Below are positions 25,015 through 33,382 of a stretch of 64,000 nt of DNA, in pieces. The stretch's first letter is position 1. Each line of letters begins with the position of its first letter. The stretch comes from Anammoximicrobium sp964645045 (GTDB taxonomy: Bacteria; Planctomycetota; Planctomycetia; Pirellulales; Pirellulaceae): NCBI GenBank assembly GCA_964645045.1, contig CAZXYZ010000006.1, positions 1-64,000 of the forward strand, given 5' to 3'. The translations under genes were made by a program, and so were the position numbers. The notes under the pieces are model-generated. The model was not told where the DNA came from. It did no database searches and saw only the letters and a list, made by a program, of their open reading frames with translations.

Positions 25015-26928
25015 ATGATCCTGCTGTCCGTCGGCGATTTGCACAAGCGTTACGGGCCCGATCCGGTGTTGGACGGGGTCACGTTCGACGTGCGCGCCGG
25101 CGAGCGGATTGCGCTGGTCGGCCCCAACGGTTCGGGCAAGACCACGATCCTGAAAGCCGTGGCCGGGCGCGAGGATCTGGACGCGGGCACGGTCGAATTG
25201 GCGGGTTCGGCACGGATTGGGTTTCTCGAACAGCAGCCGCAGTTTCCGGAGGGGCACACGGTTTGGGACGAGGCGCATGATGCGCTCCGCGACTTGGTGT
25301 CCTTGGCCCGCGATGCGGAACGGCTGGCCGCCGCGCTGGCGGAAGCCGAGGATGACGTCGAGCGGCAACGCTTGGGCGAACGGTTCGACCACCTGCAGCA
25401 CGAACTGCAGCATCGGGACGCCTACAATCTGGACCACAAGATCGAACGCGTATTGAACGGATTGGGATTCACGCGCGAGGCATTTAGCCAGAAAGTGGAA
25501 CTGCTGAGCGGCGGCCAGCAGAATCGGCTGCTGTTGGCCAAATTGCTGCTGGAAGAGCCCGATTTGCTGCTGTTGGACGAGCCCTCCAACCATCTGGACA
25601 TCGATGCGACCGAGTGGCTGGAGGGCTACCTGATCGAATCCAACCAGGCGCTGATCCTGGTCAGCCACGACCGCTATTTCCTCGACCGGGTGGCCGACCG
25701 CACGCTGGAGCTGTTTCACGGCACCGTGGATTCTTACGTGGGCAATTACACGGCCTACCAGCGGCAAAAAGCGGAACGATTGGAGGTCCAGCGGCGGACG
25801 TTCGAGAAGCAGCAGACGGAAATTGCCAAGATGGAGGATTTCGTCCGGCGGAACTTCTACGGCCAGAAGCATGCGCAAGCCGAGGACCGCCGCAAGAAGC
25901 TCGAACGGATCGAGCGTGTCGATCCGCCGCGCGAGATCGCCACGCCGCGGATGGGATTCCCCGAAGCCACGCGGACCGGCGACATTGTGCTGCGCGTCGA
26001 GCATCTGTCCAAAGCCTACGCCCAGCCGCTGTTCAAGGACTTGAGTTTCGACATCCTGCGGGGCGAGAAGTGGGGCATTCTGGGGCCAAACGGTTCGGGC
26101 AAAACGACGCTGCTGCGTTGCGTCCTGGGCGATTGCCAGCCGGACCAGGGGCGGGTCGTGCTGGGCAGCGGCGTGCGTCCCGCCTACTTCGACCAGTTGC
26201 TGGAATGCCTGGACGACGACACGCAAGTCCTGGAGGCAATCCGGCCTCCGCACAAGGAATTCGTCGACCAGCAGCGGCGCGACCTGCTGGCCCGGTTCGG
26301 CATTACCGGCGATCTCGTGTTCCAGAAAGTCGGCAGCCTGAGCGGAGGCGAACGGAACCGCGTCGCCCTGGCCCGCATGTCGGCCCTCGATCCCAACTTC
26401 CTGATTCTGGACGAGCCGACGAATCACCTGGACCTGTGGGCTCGCGAAGCCCTGGAAAAAGCCATCCGCCAGTTTTCGGGCAGCGTGCTGTTCGTCAGCC
26501 ACGACCGCTATTTCCTCAATCGCGTGGCCGATCACTTGCTGGTGGTCGAACCCGACCGGTTCCGGGTGATCGAAGGCAACTACAACACGTACTTGCACTT
26601 TGTCCGCCAGGGACTCGCCGCGGACGACCGCCGCGGCGTGGAAGCCAAAACGGCCGGTGGCGAAACCGCGGCGCCTGCTGACCCCCGCGACGAGCGCAAA
26701 GCGGGACGCCGCAAACGCAAGTTTCCTTACCGCAAAGCGGCCGATATCGAAGCGGAGATCGCCCAGCGGGAATCACGCATCCAGGAACTGCACGCGGCAT
26801 TGACCGACCCGCAGGTCCTCCGCGACGGCCAGCAAGTCAAGCAGATCAAAGCCGAGCTGGAGGAACAACACGCCGCCCTGCCCCCGCTGTACGAACATTG
26901 GGAAGAAGCGACGGAGATGAACGGGTGA
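25015..26928 (+). CDS. ABC-F ATPase (Uup-like)
   Basis: 637 residues from ATG 25015 (CAAGGAGCAGTT before it); an upstream in-frame ATG is rejected. Two ATP-binding cassettes with no membrane domain. Cassette 1: Walker A GPNGSGKTT (36-44), signature LSGGQQNRLLLAK, Walker B LLLLDEPSNHLD. Cassette 2: GPNGSGKTT near 359, LSGGERNRVALAR, FLILDEPTNHLD, FVSHDRYFLNRVAD. Between them lies the ABC-F interdomain linker (RRTFEKQQTEIAKMEDFVRR). The C-terminal FPYRKAADIEAEIAQRESRI segment is the coiled-coil tail of Uup-type proteins. ABC-F proteins act on ribosomes or, for Uup, in genome stability; the role of this one is unassigned. Confidence 0.94.
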   Translation: MILLSVGDLHKRYGPDPVLDGVTFDVRAGERIALVGPNGSGKTTILKAVAGREDLDAGTVELAGSARIGFLEQQPQFPEGHTVWDEAHDALRDLVSLARDAERLAAALAEAEDDVERQRLGERFDHLQHELQHRDAYNLDHKIERVLNGLGFTREAFSQKVELLSGGQQNRLLLAKLLLEEPDLLLLDEPSNHLDIDATEWLEGYLIESNQALILVSHDRYFLDRVADRTLELFHGTVDSYVGNYTAYQRQKAERLEVQRRTFEKQQTEIAKMEDFVRRNFYGQKHAQAEDRRKKLERIERVDPPREIATPRMGFPEATRTGDIVLRVEHLSKAYAQPLFKDLSFDILRGEKWGILGPNGSGKTTLLRCVLGDCQPDQGRVVLGSGVRPAYFDQLLECLDDDTQVLEAIRPPHKEFVDQQRRDLLARFGITGDLVFQKVGSLSGGERNRVALARMSALDPNFLILDEPTNHLDLWAREALEKAIRQFSGSVLFVSHDRYFLNRVADHLLVVEPDRFRVIEGNYNTYLHFVRQGLAADDRRGVEAKTAGGETAAPADPRDERKAGRRKRKFPYRKAADIEAEIAQRESRIQELHAALTDPQVLRDGQQVKQIKAELEEQHAALPPLYEHWEEATEMNG

Positions 26929-27785
26929 GAAGAAGGCCCGGGCAATCCCGGCGGTCGCGGGACTCGCAAGAATTCAGGGATTGGCAGCGTCTTGTGAAGC
27001 TCCTGTTCGCTGCTTTCTACGTGCTCGTTGCGGCGCAGACGGAGTCGGTCGGACCGATCAAGATCATCCAGGGCCGCGTCGGCAGCCCAGGCATTTGCTG
27101 GCTCCGGCGTGCGCGCCGCTGCAATTAACGAATCCCGCTGGCTTGCCCAGCGGATCGTTCGGCTTCTTGCTACACACACGGGAGCCCCGTTCCCGTCTCC
27201 CGCATCTCCCGCGGCGGCTTCGCCGCCGCGGGAGATGCGGAGGAGGACGGGATGGAGGGAAGCCGCGTGTAGCGAGAAACGTGAGCCTCCACGGGGCAAG
27301 CCCGCGGCATCCAATGCACTGAATCGGAACCGTCGGCCAGCACCGAGCGGTGGTTTTGTGGCAGTGGGGAAGTATCTGTCATTCGTGGGAGTGGCGGGTT
27401 GCGCTGCTAGCAAGATGGACTTGCGATTTCCGCCACGGAAAGGGTCGTCACGCGGCAATGGATCCAGTCCTCGGACGTCCCGCGTGCGTCCGATGCGACT
27501 GAATCAACAGACAGAGTCAACGCCGTCAAGACGTACCCTGGCGACAGGAGACGCCGGAAGTGTCACGAAATATTGCCAAGCGCAATTGCGACAACAGGTT
27601 ACGAGCGAACAGAAACAGCAACCGAGAATTGCCGCGACGCGCTGAATATAATCCTGGGACGGGCACTCTTCAGACATGTTGTCGAACTTCGGTATGCGGA
27701 GCCGATATTCAATCGTTGGCGTGTAATCCGGCGGAACTGATATTCCGTCATTTTGCAGAAAAATGGTACGCTAGGGCCCTCGGGT
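26929..27785 (+). other. Repeat-rich non-coding stretch
   Basis: About 860 bases between the ABC-F gene and the DUF4365 gene. No reading frame here looks protein-coding. It contains the large palindrome at about 27126-27313. GC content drops towards 27500-27760, where a promoter for the DUF4365 gene is likely, though none was assigned. Confidence 0.5.
27126..27313. repeat. ~190-bp palindromic element with 19-bp perfect core stem
   Basis: The centre is a 19-bp perfect stem (27200-27218 / 27222-27240, core CGCATCTCCCGCGGCGGC) with a TTC loop. The outer arms are imperfect complements: the left reads CCGCTGGCTTGCCCAGCGGA then TTCTTGCTACAC, the right reads GTGTAGCGAGAAACGTGAGC then GGGGCAAGCCCGCGGCATCC. 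A half copy of the right arm recurs at 28646-28690. Probably a MITE/REP-like element; no transposase is seen. Confidence 0.8.
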
Positions 27786-28331
27786 ATGAGTTGGGAAGAC
27801 TGGACCGGCCGTCGCAAACGCCGCCCACGCACACGCGTCATTGCCGACATGAGCGTCAACTTTCTGGAGAGGCAAGTGCTTCGCCGCGGCCATCGTTTGA
27901 TTCGCATTCCTGAAGAGTCGGATGATGGTACCGACGCCATCATGCGAACGCACAACCCCGATACGACCGAAGTGGAGACGGGCCAAGTCGATTTTCAATT
28001 GAAGGCGACCGATGACCTGCGGATCGTTGCGGGCGCGACGAGCATACCATGCGTCGTGGAAATGGCACATCTTCACTTCTGGTACCACCAAGTGTTTTAC
28101 CCGTTCATTCTCGTGCTCTACGACGCGCGGAAGCATCGGGCTTATTGGCTCGACATCCAGGCTTACGTTGACGATCACGCGGATGAAGTGGGACGAGCAG
28201 TCGAGAACGAATCCGCCAGCATCACGGTGCGGATCCCCATCACAAACAAGCTTACCGTGACGGCCATTGACCGCCTTCGAAAGCTGCTCCAGGACAGAAC
28301 CCAACGACTCGACAGCGAGAATGATTCATGA
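27786..28331 (+). CDS. DUF4365-type protein (PD-(D/E)XK-like)
   Basis: 181 residues from ATG 27786; a TTG 33 bases upstream is possible but less likely. The protein starts MSWEDWTGRRKRRPRTRV. DUF4365-like features: VNFLERQVLRRGHRLIRIP, EESDDGTDAIM and VDFQLKATDD, which would supply the acidic and xK residues of a PD-(D/E)XK-like core, then MAHLHFWYHQVFYPFILVLYD, AYWLDIQAYV. Such proteins occur in defence islands, alone or fused to ATPases; activity here is inferred. Its stop codon overlaps the start of the next gene (ATGA), so the two are translationally coupled. Surrounding DNA is packed with palindromic repeats, and its GC content is lower than the window average. Confidence 0.75.
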   Translation: MSWEDWTGRRKRRPRTRVIADMSVNFLERQVLRRGHRLIRIPEESDDGTDAIMRTHNPDTTEVETGQVDFQLKATDDLRIVAGATSIPCVVEMAHLHFWYHQVFYPFILVLYDARKHRAYWLDIQAYVDDHADEVGRAVENESASITVRIPITNKLTVTAIDRLRKLLQDRTQRLDSENDS

Positions 28332-28591
28332 CTGGAAAAGTGACGAACGAGAGACTGCGGCAGTTGTTGCTTGACCTGGGATTCGCCAAAGGTCAATTGG
28401 TCGCCAATAACCACCGGGTGTTTCGGCATCCTGATTCTCGCTGCCTGATCGTGCTTCCGGATAACCGAGACGCGGACACTGCGAGGGCGGCAGATGTCGC
28501 GGGCGTCCGAGACCATCTTGCCCATCAAGGCCACCTGGAAGACGAGAGCTTTGATTGTTTGATGGCTGAGGACAAGTTGCCGGCGACCTAA
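28328..28591 (+). CDS. Small HicA-like protein coupled to DUF4365 gene
   Basis: 87 residues; the ATG overlaps the upstream stop by four bases (ATGA). TNERLRQLLLDLGFAKGQL then NHRVFRHPDSRCLIVLPDN and VAGVRDHLAHQGHLEDESF follow the pattern of the small dsRBD-like HicA fold (helix, central H-x-F-x-HP strand, basic helix). Classical HicA toxins keep a catalytic His near the GSH position; here NHRVF may supply it. There is no HicB partner next to it. Calling it a toxin would be premature; it could be a partner or specificity subunit of the DUF4365 protein. Confidence 0.65.
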   Translation: MTGKVTNERLRQLLLDLGFAKGQLVANNHRVFRHPDSRCLIVLPDNRDADTARAADVAGVRDHLAHQGHLEDESFDCLMAEDKLPAT

Positions 28592-28645
28592 AAATGCGCG
28601 GACCCAAGCACGCAATGGCGTCGTCAAAAATTTCGGGACCCAGGT

Positions 28646-28690
28646 GTAGCGACGAACGTGAAACTCCCACGGACAAGCCGTGGGCATCCC
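28646..28690. repeat. Half copy of the 27126-27313 element
   Basis: GTGTAGCGACGAACGTGAAA and the following ACTCCCACGGACAAGCCGTG then GGCATCC match the right arm of the palindrome at 27126-27313 with scattered mismatches. The two copies bracket the DUF4365/HicA-like pair. Confidence 0.7.
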
Positions 28691-28864
28691 ATTCCAAGGG
28701 CCGCGTCTGACTCTCGACAGTTATTTCTCGAACGGTGCTCACTGGGCACGCCGTCCTGCTTGGCTCGGTCGTTGCGCCACTGCCGCAGAGAACGGTACAG
28801 GGGTTGGATCAACTTCGCTGGGGCTTCGCCCCAGACCCCACGGCGGCCTGCGCCGCCTACGGCT

Positions 28865-28915
28865 GTACGTCAGCCTTTCCAGGCTGACCCGTTCAGGCTG
28901 AAAAGCCTGACGTGC
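28865..28915. repeat. Palindromic repeat ACGTCAGCCTTTCCAGGCTG
   Basis: Arms 28867-28887 and 28893-28913 are imperfectly inverted (ACGTCAGCC / GGCTGAAAAGCCTGACGT) and each arm has internal symmetry. It lies between convergent genes. Confidence 0.65.
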
Positions 28916-29030
28916 GTCCGCTACGCCTTTCGCTCCGGCTCGCCAGCCGCCGTGCTCCGCGGCTGCGCGCGCTCCGCATCGGCGTCCGGCGGCCTCCGCT
29001 CCAGGCTCTGCTACCGCGGAGAAAACCGCG

Positions 29031-31583
29031 CTACCGCGACGGTGAGGAGGAAACTGTCCTCGCGAGGCGGAAGCCCAGGTAAACGCCGCGGCAGCCAGGG
29101 CCGAACCTGCCGCGGTACGACGCCCGGCAGTAGGACGCGTCGTAGAGCCAACAGCCGCCCCGGAAGACCCGGAGCGAGCCTCCTGACGCCCCGGGGGGAT
29201 CGTCCATCGGCGACGCCGCGTAGTAATCCCCTGCCCACCAGTCTTCGCACCACTCCCAGGCATTGCCGTGCATGTCGTACAGGCCCCAAGCGCTGGCCGT
29301 CTTCTGACCCACCGGATGCGTCTTCCCGTCCGAGTTGAATAAGAACCACCCATGCTCCCGCAACGCCCCCTCGTCGTCACCCGTATACCACGTCGTGGTC
29401 GTCCCGGCCCGGCAGGCGCACTCCCAATGGGCCTCGCTCGGCAGGTGCGTCTTTTCGCCTTCCTTCGCCGAAAGCCAAGTGCAGAACGCCGTCGCGTCGT
29501 TCCAGGTCACGTTTAGTACCGGATGATCGTCCGCCTGCTCGAACCCAAGCTCCCGGTTCCACACGAAACGCGGATCTTGTCTCCACTGGCCATCAATCAA
29601 TCCGTAGCCCCCTTTGCCGTCCCGCTCGGCTTCCGTCTGGTACTTGCGATCGTCCACAAACCGGCGGAACTGCCCCCGCGTGACTTCGTACACGCCAAGC
29701 CAGAACGGCTTTGTGATCCGCACCCGATGCTTCGGCGCCTCCGACGGCACTCGCTCGATGTCCCAACCGGAGAGGTTCTGGGCTCTGGCCTCCTCCAAGA
29801 GCTTGGCGACCTCTGCCTCCGTCGATCCCATGTCGAACTCGCCCGGCGGGATGAGCACGAAACGGATGCCGATTGAATTCTCCGATTCCACCTCCACGCC
29901 CAGGTACTTGGCCCAGGCAGCTTGGTGCTCTTTCGCTTTCTTTGCGTCGAACGGGGCCACGGCCGGTGGCGGCGAGCCCGGCGGCAGATTCCACGGCGGC
30001 AGCGGGGCCGCGGCTATTTTGGAGTGCGGTGGACCCAGAGGGTACCGCTCACCGCTTTTTCTTTCCGTCGAGGCTTCGGTCTTCGCCGCGGTGTCCACCG
30101 TCACGCTGCCCCCCTCCGGCACCGGCACACGCGCGACTTCCTTCCCGTCCTTGTCCCGGACCACGACCCAGATGCCCAGCAAAATCACCAGCAAAGAGCC
30201 CGCGCCGGCCGCCGCCAGCCAGCGCCAGTCCCGCCAGTTCGTAGTGCCGGCTTGAGCCGGTTTCGACCGCCTGAAGGCGGCACTACGAGCGCTGGTAGTG
30301 CCGGCTTGAGCCGGTTCAGCCCGCGGCAACGACGGCTCCATCGTCGTCGCCGTCTCCGCGTGGGGCTCCGACCAATCCTGCGTCACGTCAGGGTCCGCCG
30401 CCGGAACCGGCGCGGCTTTGGTTTCCACCGCCGTCGGCGATGGTTGACCCGAAGGCGTCCGCGGCCGGCGCGGTCCAGCCGACGGTCCCACCCCCCGCAA
30501 GAACGCGTCCAGCTGTGAATCCTCGGCGATGCAAGGACTTCGGGCCGGCGCACTCGCGGCGGGCTGGCAAAACGGCTCCAATTCCGCGAGCACCTCGGCC
30601 ATGGCCTGGTAGCGGTCCAGCGGCGTCTTGGCAACCATCCGGTGGAAGACCGCATCCATGGCCGGGGGCACTTCAGGACACGCCTCGCGCAAGGAAGGAA
30701 TCCGTTTCGTCTGGTGAGCCATGAGTTTCTCCACGGCGGTTTCGCCGGTGTACAGCGGCCGGCCGGTCAGCAGGTACCAAAGTGTGACGCCCAAGCTGTA
30801 AAGGTCGGCCCGCGCGTCGGCACGCTTGGTGCTCATCGCCTGCTCAGGGGCCATGTAATCCACCGTGCCCATGATCTGGCCGGTGTCCGTCAGTTGATCC
30901 TGTTGGGCGCCAGGCGTGTCGAGTCGCGCCAAGCCCATGTCGAGAATCTTGACGGTCCCTCGCTGATCTAGCAGCAGGTTCGCCGGCTTGATGTCCCGAT
31001 GCACGACGCCGTGTTCATGGGCGTATTGCAGCCCGCGGGCCGCCTGCAGGATGCAGTCCAGGGCCTGATCGAGCGGCAAAGGCCCCGATTTCTTGACGAT
31101 CGACGACAGGTCGCTGCCCTCGACGTATTGCATGACCAGAAAGTGCGTGCCGCCGGCTTCGTCCGCGTCGTAGGCCGTGACGATGTTGGGGTGTTCCAGC
31201 CGGGCCGCCGCCTTCACCTCCCGCTGGAACCGCCGCACCGCTTCGGGCGACTTCGTGACTTTCGGTGAGAGCACCTTCAGCGCGACCAGCCGTTCCATCC
31301 GCCGGTGTTCGGCCTTCAACACCAAGCCCATCCCGCCCTGGCCAAGCTTCTCCAGAATCACGTAGTTACCCAGCACCAGCGTCCGGCCCTTGCCGGCGTA
31401 AATCTGCTGGGCCTGGTAAGCGGTGAGCTTCTTGAGGCGGACCAGCTCCTTCGCCAGCTGTTCACCATCCTGCGGTTTCTTCTCGGCGGGCAGGCTGTCG
31501 ATCAGTGCCGCCACGTCGTCGGCCGATATCAGGGCACTGTCGTCGAGTTGACGCACGAATTGGTCCAGAGGGATCGTTACCAT
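29031..31583 (-). CDS. Transmembrane Ser/Thr protein kinase fused to FGE-sulfatase-like domain
   Basis: 850 residues from ATG 31583 (CGGAGAAATC before it; an extension upstream is unsupported). Residues 73-340 form a PKN/Hanks-type kinase: G-loop LGQGGMG, ATP lysine K103 (VALKVL), HRDIKPANLL (195-204), DMG instead of DFG (215-217) and APEQ. A Pro/Ala-rich linker (340-450), one transmembrane helix (455-475) and an extracytoplasmic formylglycine-generating-enzyme/sulfatase-modifying-factor-like domain (about 566-845; FVLIPPGEFDMGS, YEVTRGQFRRFV, LPSEAHWECACRAG, NAWEWCEDWW, FRGGCW) follow. Kinase inside, FGE-like outside suggests signal sensing. The linker contains a palindromic DNA repeat read in frame, giving a duplicated PAQAGTT. 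Confidence 0.95.
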   Translation of the reverse strand: MVTIPLDQFVRQLDDSALISADDVAALIDSLPAEKKPQDGEQLAKELVRLKKLTAYQAQQIYAGKGRTLVLGNYVILEKLGQGGMGLVLKAEHRRMERLVALKVLSPKVTKSPEAVRRFQREVKAAARLEHPNIVTAYDADEAGGTHFLVMQYVEGSDLSSIVKKSGPLPLDQALDCILQAARGLQYAHEHGVVHRDIKPANLLLDQRGTVKILDMGLARLDTPGAQQDQLTDTGQIMGTVDYMAPEQAMSTKRADARADLYSLGVTLWYLLTGRPLYTGETAVEKLMAHQTKRIPSLREACPEVPPAMDAVFHRMVAKTPLDRYQAMAEVLAELEPFCQPAASAPARSPCIAEDSQLDAFLRGVGPSAGPRRPRTPSGQPSPTAVETKAAPVPAADPDVTQDWSEPHAETATTMEPSLPRAEPAQAGTTSARSAAFRRSKPAQAGTTNWRDWRWLAAAGAGSLLVILLGIWVVVRDKDGKEVARVPVPEGGSVTVDTAAKTEASTERKSGERYPLGPPHSKIAAAPLPPWNLPPGSPPPAVAPFDAKKAKEHQAAWAKYLGVEVESENSIGIRFVLIPPGEFDMGSTEAEVAKLLEEARAQNLSGWDIERVPSEAPKHRVRITKPFWLGVYEVTRGQFRRFVDDRKYQTEAERDGKGGYGLIDGQWRQDPRFVWNRELGFEQADDHPVLNVTWNDATAFCTWLSAKEGEKTHLPSEAHWECACRAGTTTTWYTGDDEGALREHGWFLFNSDGKTHPVGQKTASAWGLYDMHGNAWEWCEDWWAGDYYAASPMDDPPGASGGSLRVFRGGCWLYDASYCRASYRGRFGPGCRGVYLGFRLARTVSSSPSR
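30241..30316. repeat. Palindromic repeat inserted in frame in the kinase gene
   Basis: GTAGTGCCGGCTTGAGCCGG occurs at 30241 and again at 30295. Between them CCGCCTGAAGGCGG and the closing GGCACTAC (30279-30286) form inverted partners. The element lies in the kinase linker, encodes the two copies of PAQAGTT, and resembles intergenic repeats elsewhere in the window. Confidence 0.8.
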
Positions 31584-32215
31584 GATTTCTCCGACGGCAG
31601 CCATTCGGGTAGGGCCGCACAATACCCACGAGAATAGCCGAGCGGATTGTGCCACGCAACGGCCCCGGTGCCATGTGTGTGGCCGTGGTTTCTGGCAGGT
31701 AGCCGCATTCGCCAGAATGCGGGAACGCGAGGAAAGCCCGCATTCTGGCGAATGCGGCTACGCAGAGGTTGCCAGGATTCCTGGCCACACACGGTGCCAT
31801 CGCCGTGACGCCGGACCCGTTTTGTCTGGGTGCCTGCGAGCACAGGGGCCGTGACGAGGCCGCCAACTGCCGGACCGGCGCACCTCAACGCGTCGGTGGA
31901 TCCCGCATCCGGCCCTTTTTCTGAGAGGTCTATCAAACGACCGATGCGCGACACGCGACGTGAGGCCAGTTCGTCCAGTTGCCCGATCAGCACGGTCTTG
32001 ATCTGGCGGATCATCTGCCGGACCGGTGGGGCGGGCTGGGCTGGCATCCTTGAGGGACGCCCGGAGCTTGCGTTTGCGCAGGGCGTCAGCCACCCGTCCA
32101 GGCCGTCGAGCGTCTGGATGCACAGAGCCTGACTCCGCGATTCCACAAGAAAATGATCGCGATCTTGTTCGCCGTGTCATATCGCGATGGCGTTAACCGC
32201 GGGTGCGGAGGTGCA
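31584..32215. other. Intergenic region with nested palindrome
   Basis: About 630 bases between the kinase start and the DUF2461 stop (both minus strand). It holds the nested palindrome at 31675-31792 and presumably the kinase promoter. A short minus-strand frame around 31830-32140 (QIKTVLIGQLDELASRRVSR) has some protein-like composition but no ribosome site or recognisable family; it could be a gene remnant. Confidence 0.45.
31675..31792. repeat. Nested palindromic repeat (25-bp perfect inner stem)
   Basis: Inner arms 31699-31723 and 31737-31761 are exact complements (GTAGCCGCATTCGCCAGAAT core). Outer arms GTGTGTGGCC (31675-31684) and GGCCACACAC (31783-31792) are also exact. One palindrome sits inside another, as if one element inserted into a second. 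Confidence 0.85.
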
Positions 32216-32902
32216 TCAAAACGGCACGCGCAGGGCGTCGCACAGGAACCGCATGAACGGCCGGCCGGCGGCGAAGGAGGCGGCCACGGCGTCGATGAAT
32301 TTGGGCTTCAGCACGTCTTGCTCACTGACGGCCTGCAAGCCGACGAAGTCGGTGCGTTTCAGATCCTCGACCAGCGGATGATCGGCGGGAAAGCCGCGGG
32401 GTGGAGTCTTCAAGCTGTCCCCGTCCAGCTGAAATCGGGCGAGGAACTTACGGTCGTTTCGGGACCGCTTCCAGCGGTCGGGGTGATCCACGATGGCCTG
32501 CCGGATCAAGGCCAACGCTTCCTTGTCAGGCCGCCACAGGCCCAGCGCCAAAAAGCACTCGCCCGGCGCCACGTGAACGTAGAAGCCGGGGGCATGCACG
32601 TCCTTGCCGAACTCGTGCCGGAATTGGATGCCGACATTCGTCTTATACGGAGTCTTGTCTTTGCCGAACCGCGTATCGCGGTAGACGCGCATCAGCGACC
32701 CGCCCACCCGCCGATCGCTGGCCACGAAATACGGCGAGATCTTTTTCAGCCGGGGCTCGAACTCGCGAATGAACGCCAGACTGGGTTCCAGGACATCGCT
32801 TTCATACCGCCCCTTGTTGGCTTGAAACCAGGGACGCTGGTTATGATCGCCCAGTTCCTCCAGAAACTGAAAGAGCGATGGGTCGAATCCCCGGAACTCC
32901 AT
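32216..32902 (-). CDS. DUF2461 domain protein
   Basis: 228 residues, the usual family length (TIGR02453-type). AGGAGAATCGTCC precedes ATG 32902. Family hallmarks: FQFLEELGDHNQRPWFQANK at the N-terminus, SLMRVYRDTRFGKDKTPYKT in the centre, GFYVHVAPGECFLALGLWRP, and a C-terminal FMRFLCDAL. Soluble and cytoplasmic; biochemical function of the family is not established. It lies 11 bases after the lipoprotein gene and is the last gene of the DUF1559-lipoprotein-DUF2461 run, although a functional link is not obvious. Confidence 0.93.
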   Translation of the reverse strand: MEFRGFDPSLFQFLEELGDHNQRPWFQANKGRYESDVLEPSLAFIREFEPRLKKISPYFVASDRRVGGSLMRVYRDTRFGKDKTPYKTNVGIQFRHEFGKDVHAPGFYVHVAPGECFLALGLWRPDKEALALIRQAIVDHPDRWKRSRNDRKFLARFQLDGDSLKTPPRGFPADHPLVEDLKRTDFVGLQAVSEQDVLKPKFIDAVAASFAAGRPFMRFLCDALRVPF

Positions 32903-32913
32903 GGACGATTCTC

Positions 32914-33360
32914 CTACGGCGGCGGCTCGTTGCTGATTTTCAGCCCTTCGGCCGCAGAGGCGGGAACGTCAAAATCCTTGGTGGCCGGTTCCTGGCCCAA
33001 GTCGACTTTGACCTCGTAGGTGTTGAATAACGGGTTCACCGTGGTATTGCCTGTGGGCCTGCCTGACAAGCCCGTGATGCGGGCCACATGCGCTCCGCCC
33101 ACCGTGCCGATGCCGGCGGTCTGGGTGTCGTACTGGCCGTCGGTAATCTCCGCAGACCCCATCGGCCCTTTGTTGTTGGCGGTTGAGTCCGGTTCAAAGA
33201 CGATCTGACCGGCGGGCACCGGTTTTCCGTCGAAGGTCACTTTGCCCGACACACGCAGGCGTGTAGGGCCCGTGTCGCCGCAGCCCGCCAAGACCGCCGC
33301 CGTCATCATCAAAACGGGCGTCCAACGGACACCGGTCAGCCATCTCATCCGGGTCTTCAT
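32914..33360 (-). CDS. Small planctomycete-type lipoprotein
   Basis: 148 residues. A signal sequence ends in the lipobox LAGC (residues about 24-27; TPVLMMTAAVLAGCG), so the mature protein should be lipid-anchored. The body RLRVSGKVTFDGKPVPAGQI followed by VFEPDSTANNKGP is the short carboxypeptidase-regulatory-like beta-sandwich common in planctomycete lipoproteins, often encoded next to DUF1559 genes as here (22 bases downstream of one). AAGGTGCAGC precedes the start. Probably a structural or assembly partner of the pseudopilin-like protein; not proven. Confidence 0.9.
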   Translation of the reverse strand: MKTRMRWLTGVRWTPVLMMTAAVLAGCGDTGPTRLRVSGKVTFDGKPVPAGQIVFEPDSTANNKGPMGSAEITDGQYDTQTAGIGTVGGAHVARITGLSGRPTGNTTVNPLFNTYEVKVDLGQEPATKDFDVPASAAEGLKISNEPPP

Positions 33361-33382
33361 GCTGCACCTTGAACTGGAATCG

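Larger units (their letters stand above)
28592..29030. other. Repeat-rich intergenic region between convergent genes
   Basis: About 440 bases between the HicA-like gene (+) and the kinase gene (-). It holds the half-element at 28646-28690, the palindrome at 28865-28915 and several further short inverted repeats (for example GGCGGCCTGCGCCGCC). No credible reading frame was seen. Confidence 0.5.

Noticed and set aside
24829..26598. A 590-codon upstream extension of the araB frame
   Set aside because: It is antisense to the ABC-F gene and not protein-like; araB starts properly at 24828 with a ribosome site and the FGGY N-terminal motif.
27200..27240. The 19-bp stem as a rho-independent terminator of the ABC-F gene
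   Set aside because: It lies about 270 bases after the stop, has no T-tract and is the centre of a larger repeated palindrome.
27028..27645. A 205-codon plus-strand frame across the repeat-rich stretch
   Set aside because: It reads through a long palindrome, lacks a ribosome site and resembles no family.
28658..29338. A 226-codon plus-strand frame after the HicA-like gene
   Set aside because: It runs across palindromic repeats and then antisense to the kinase gene.
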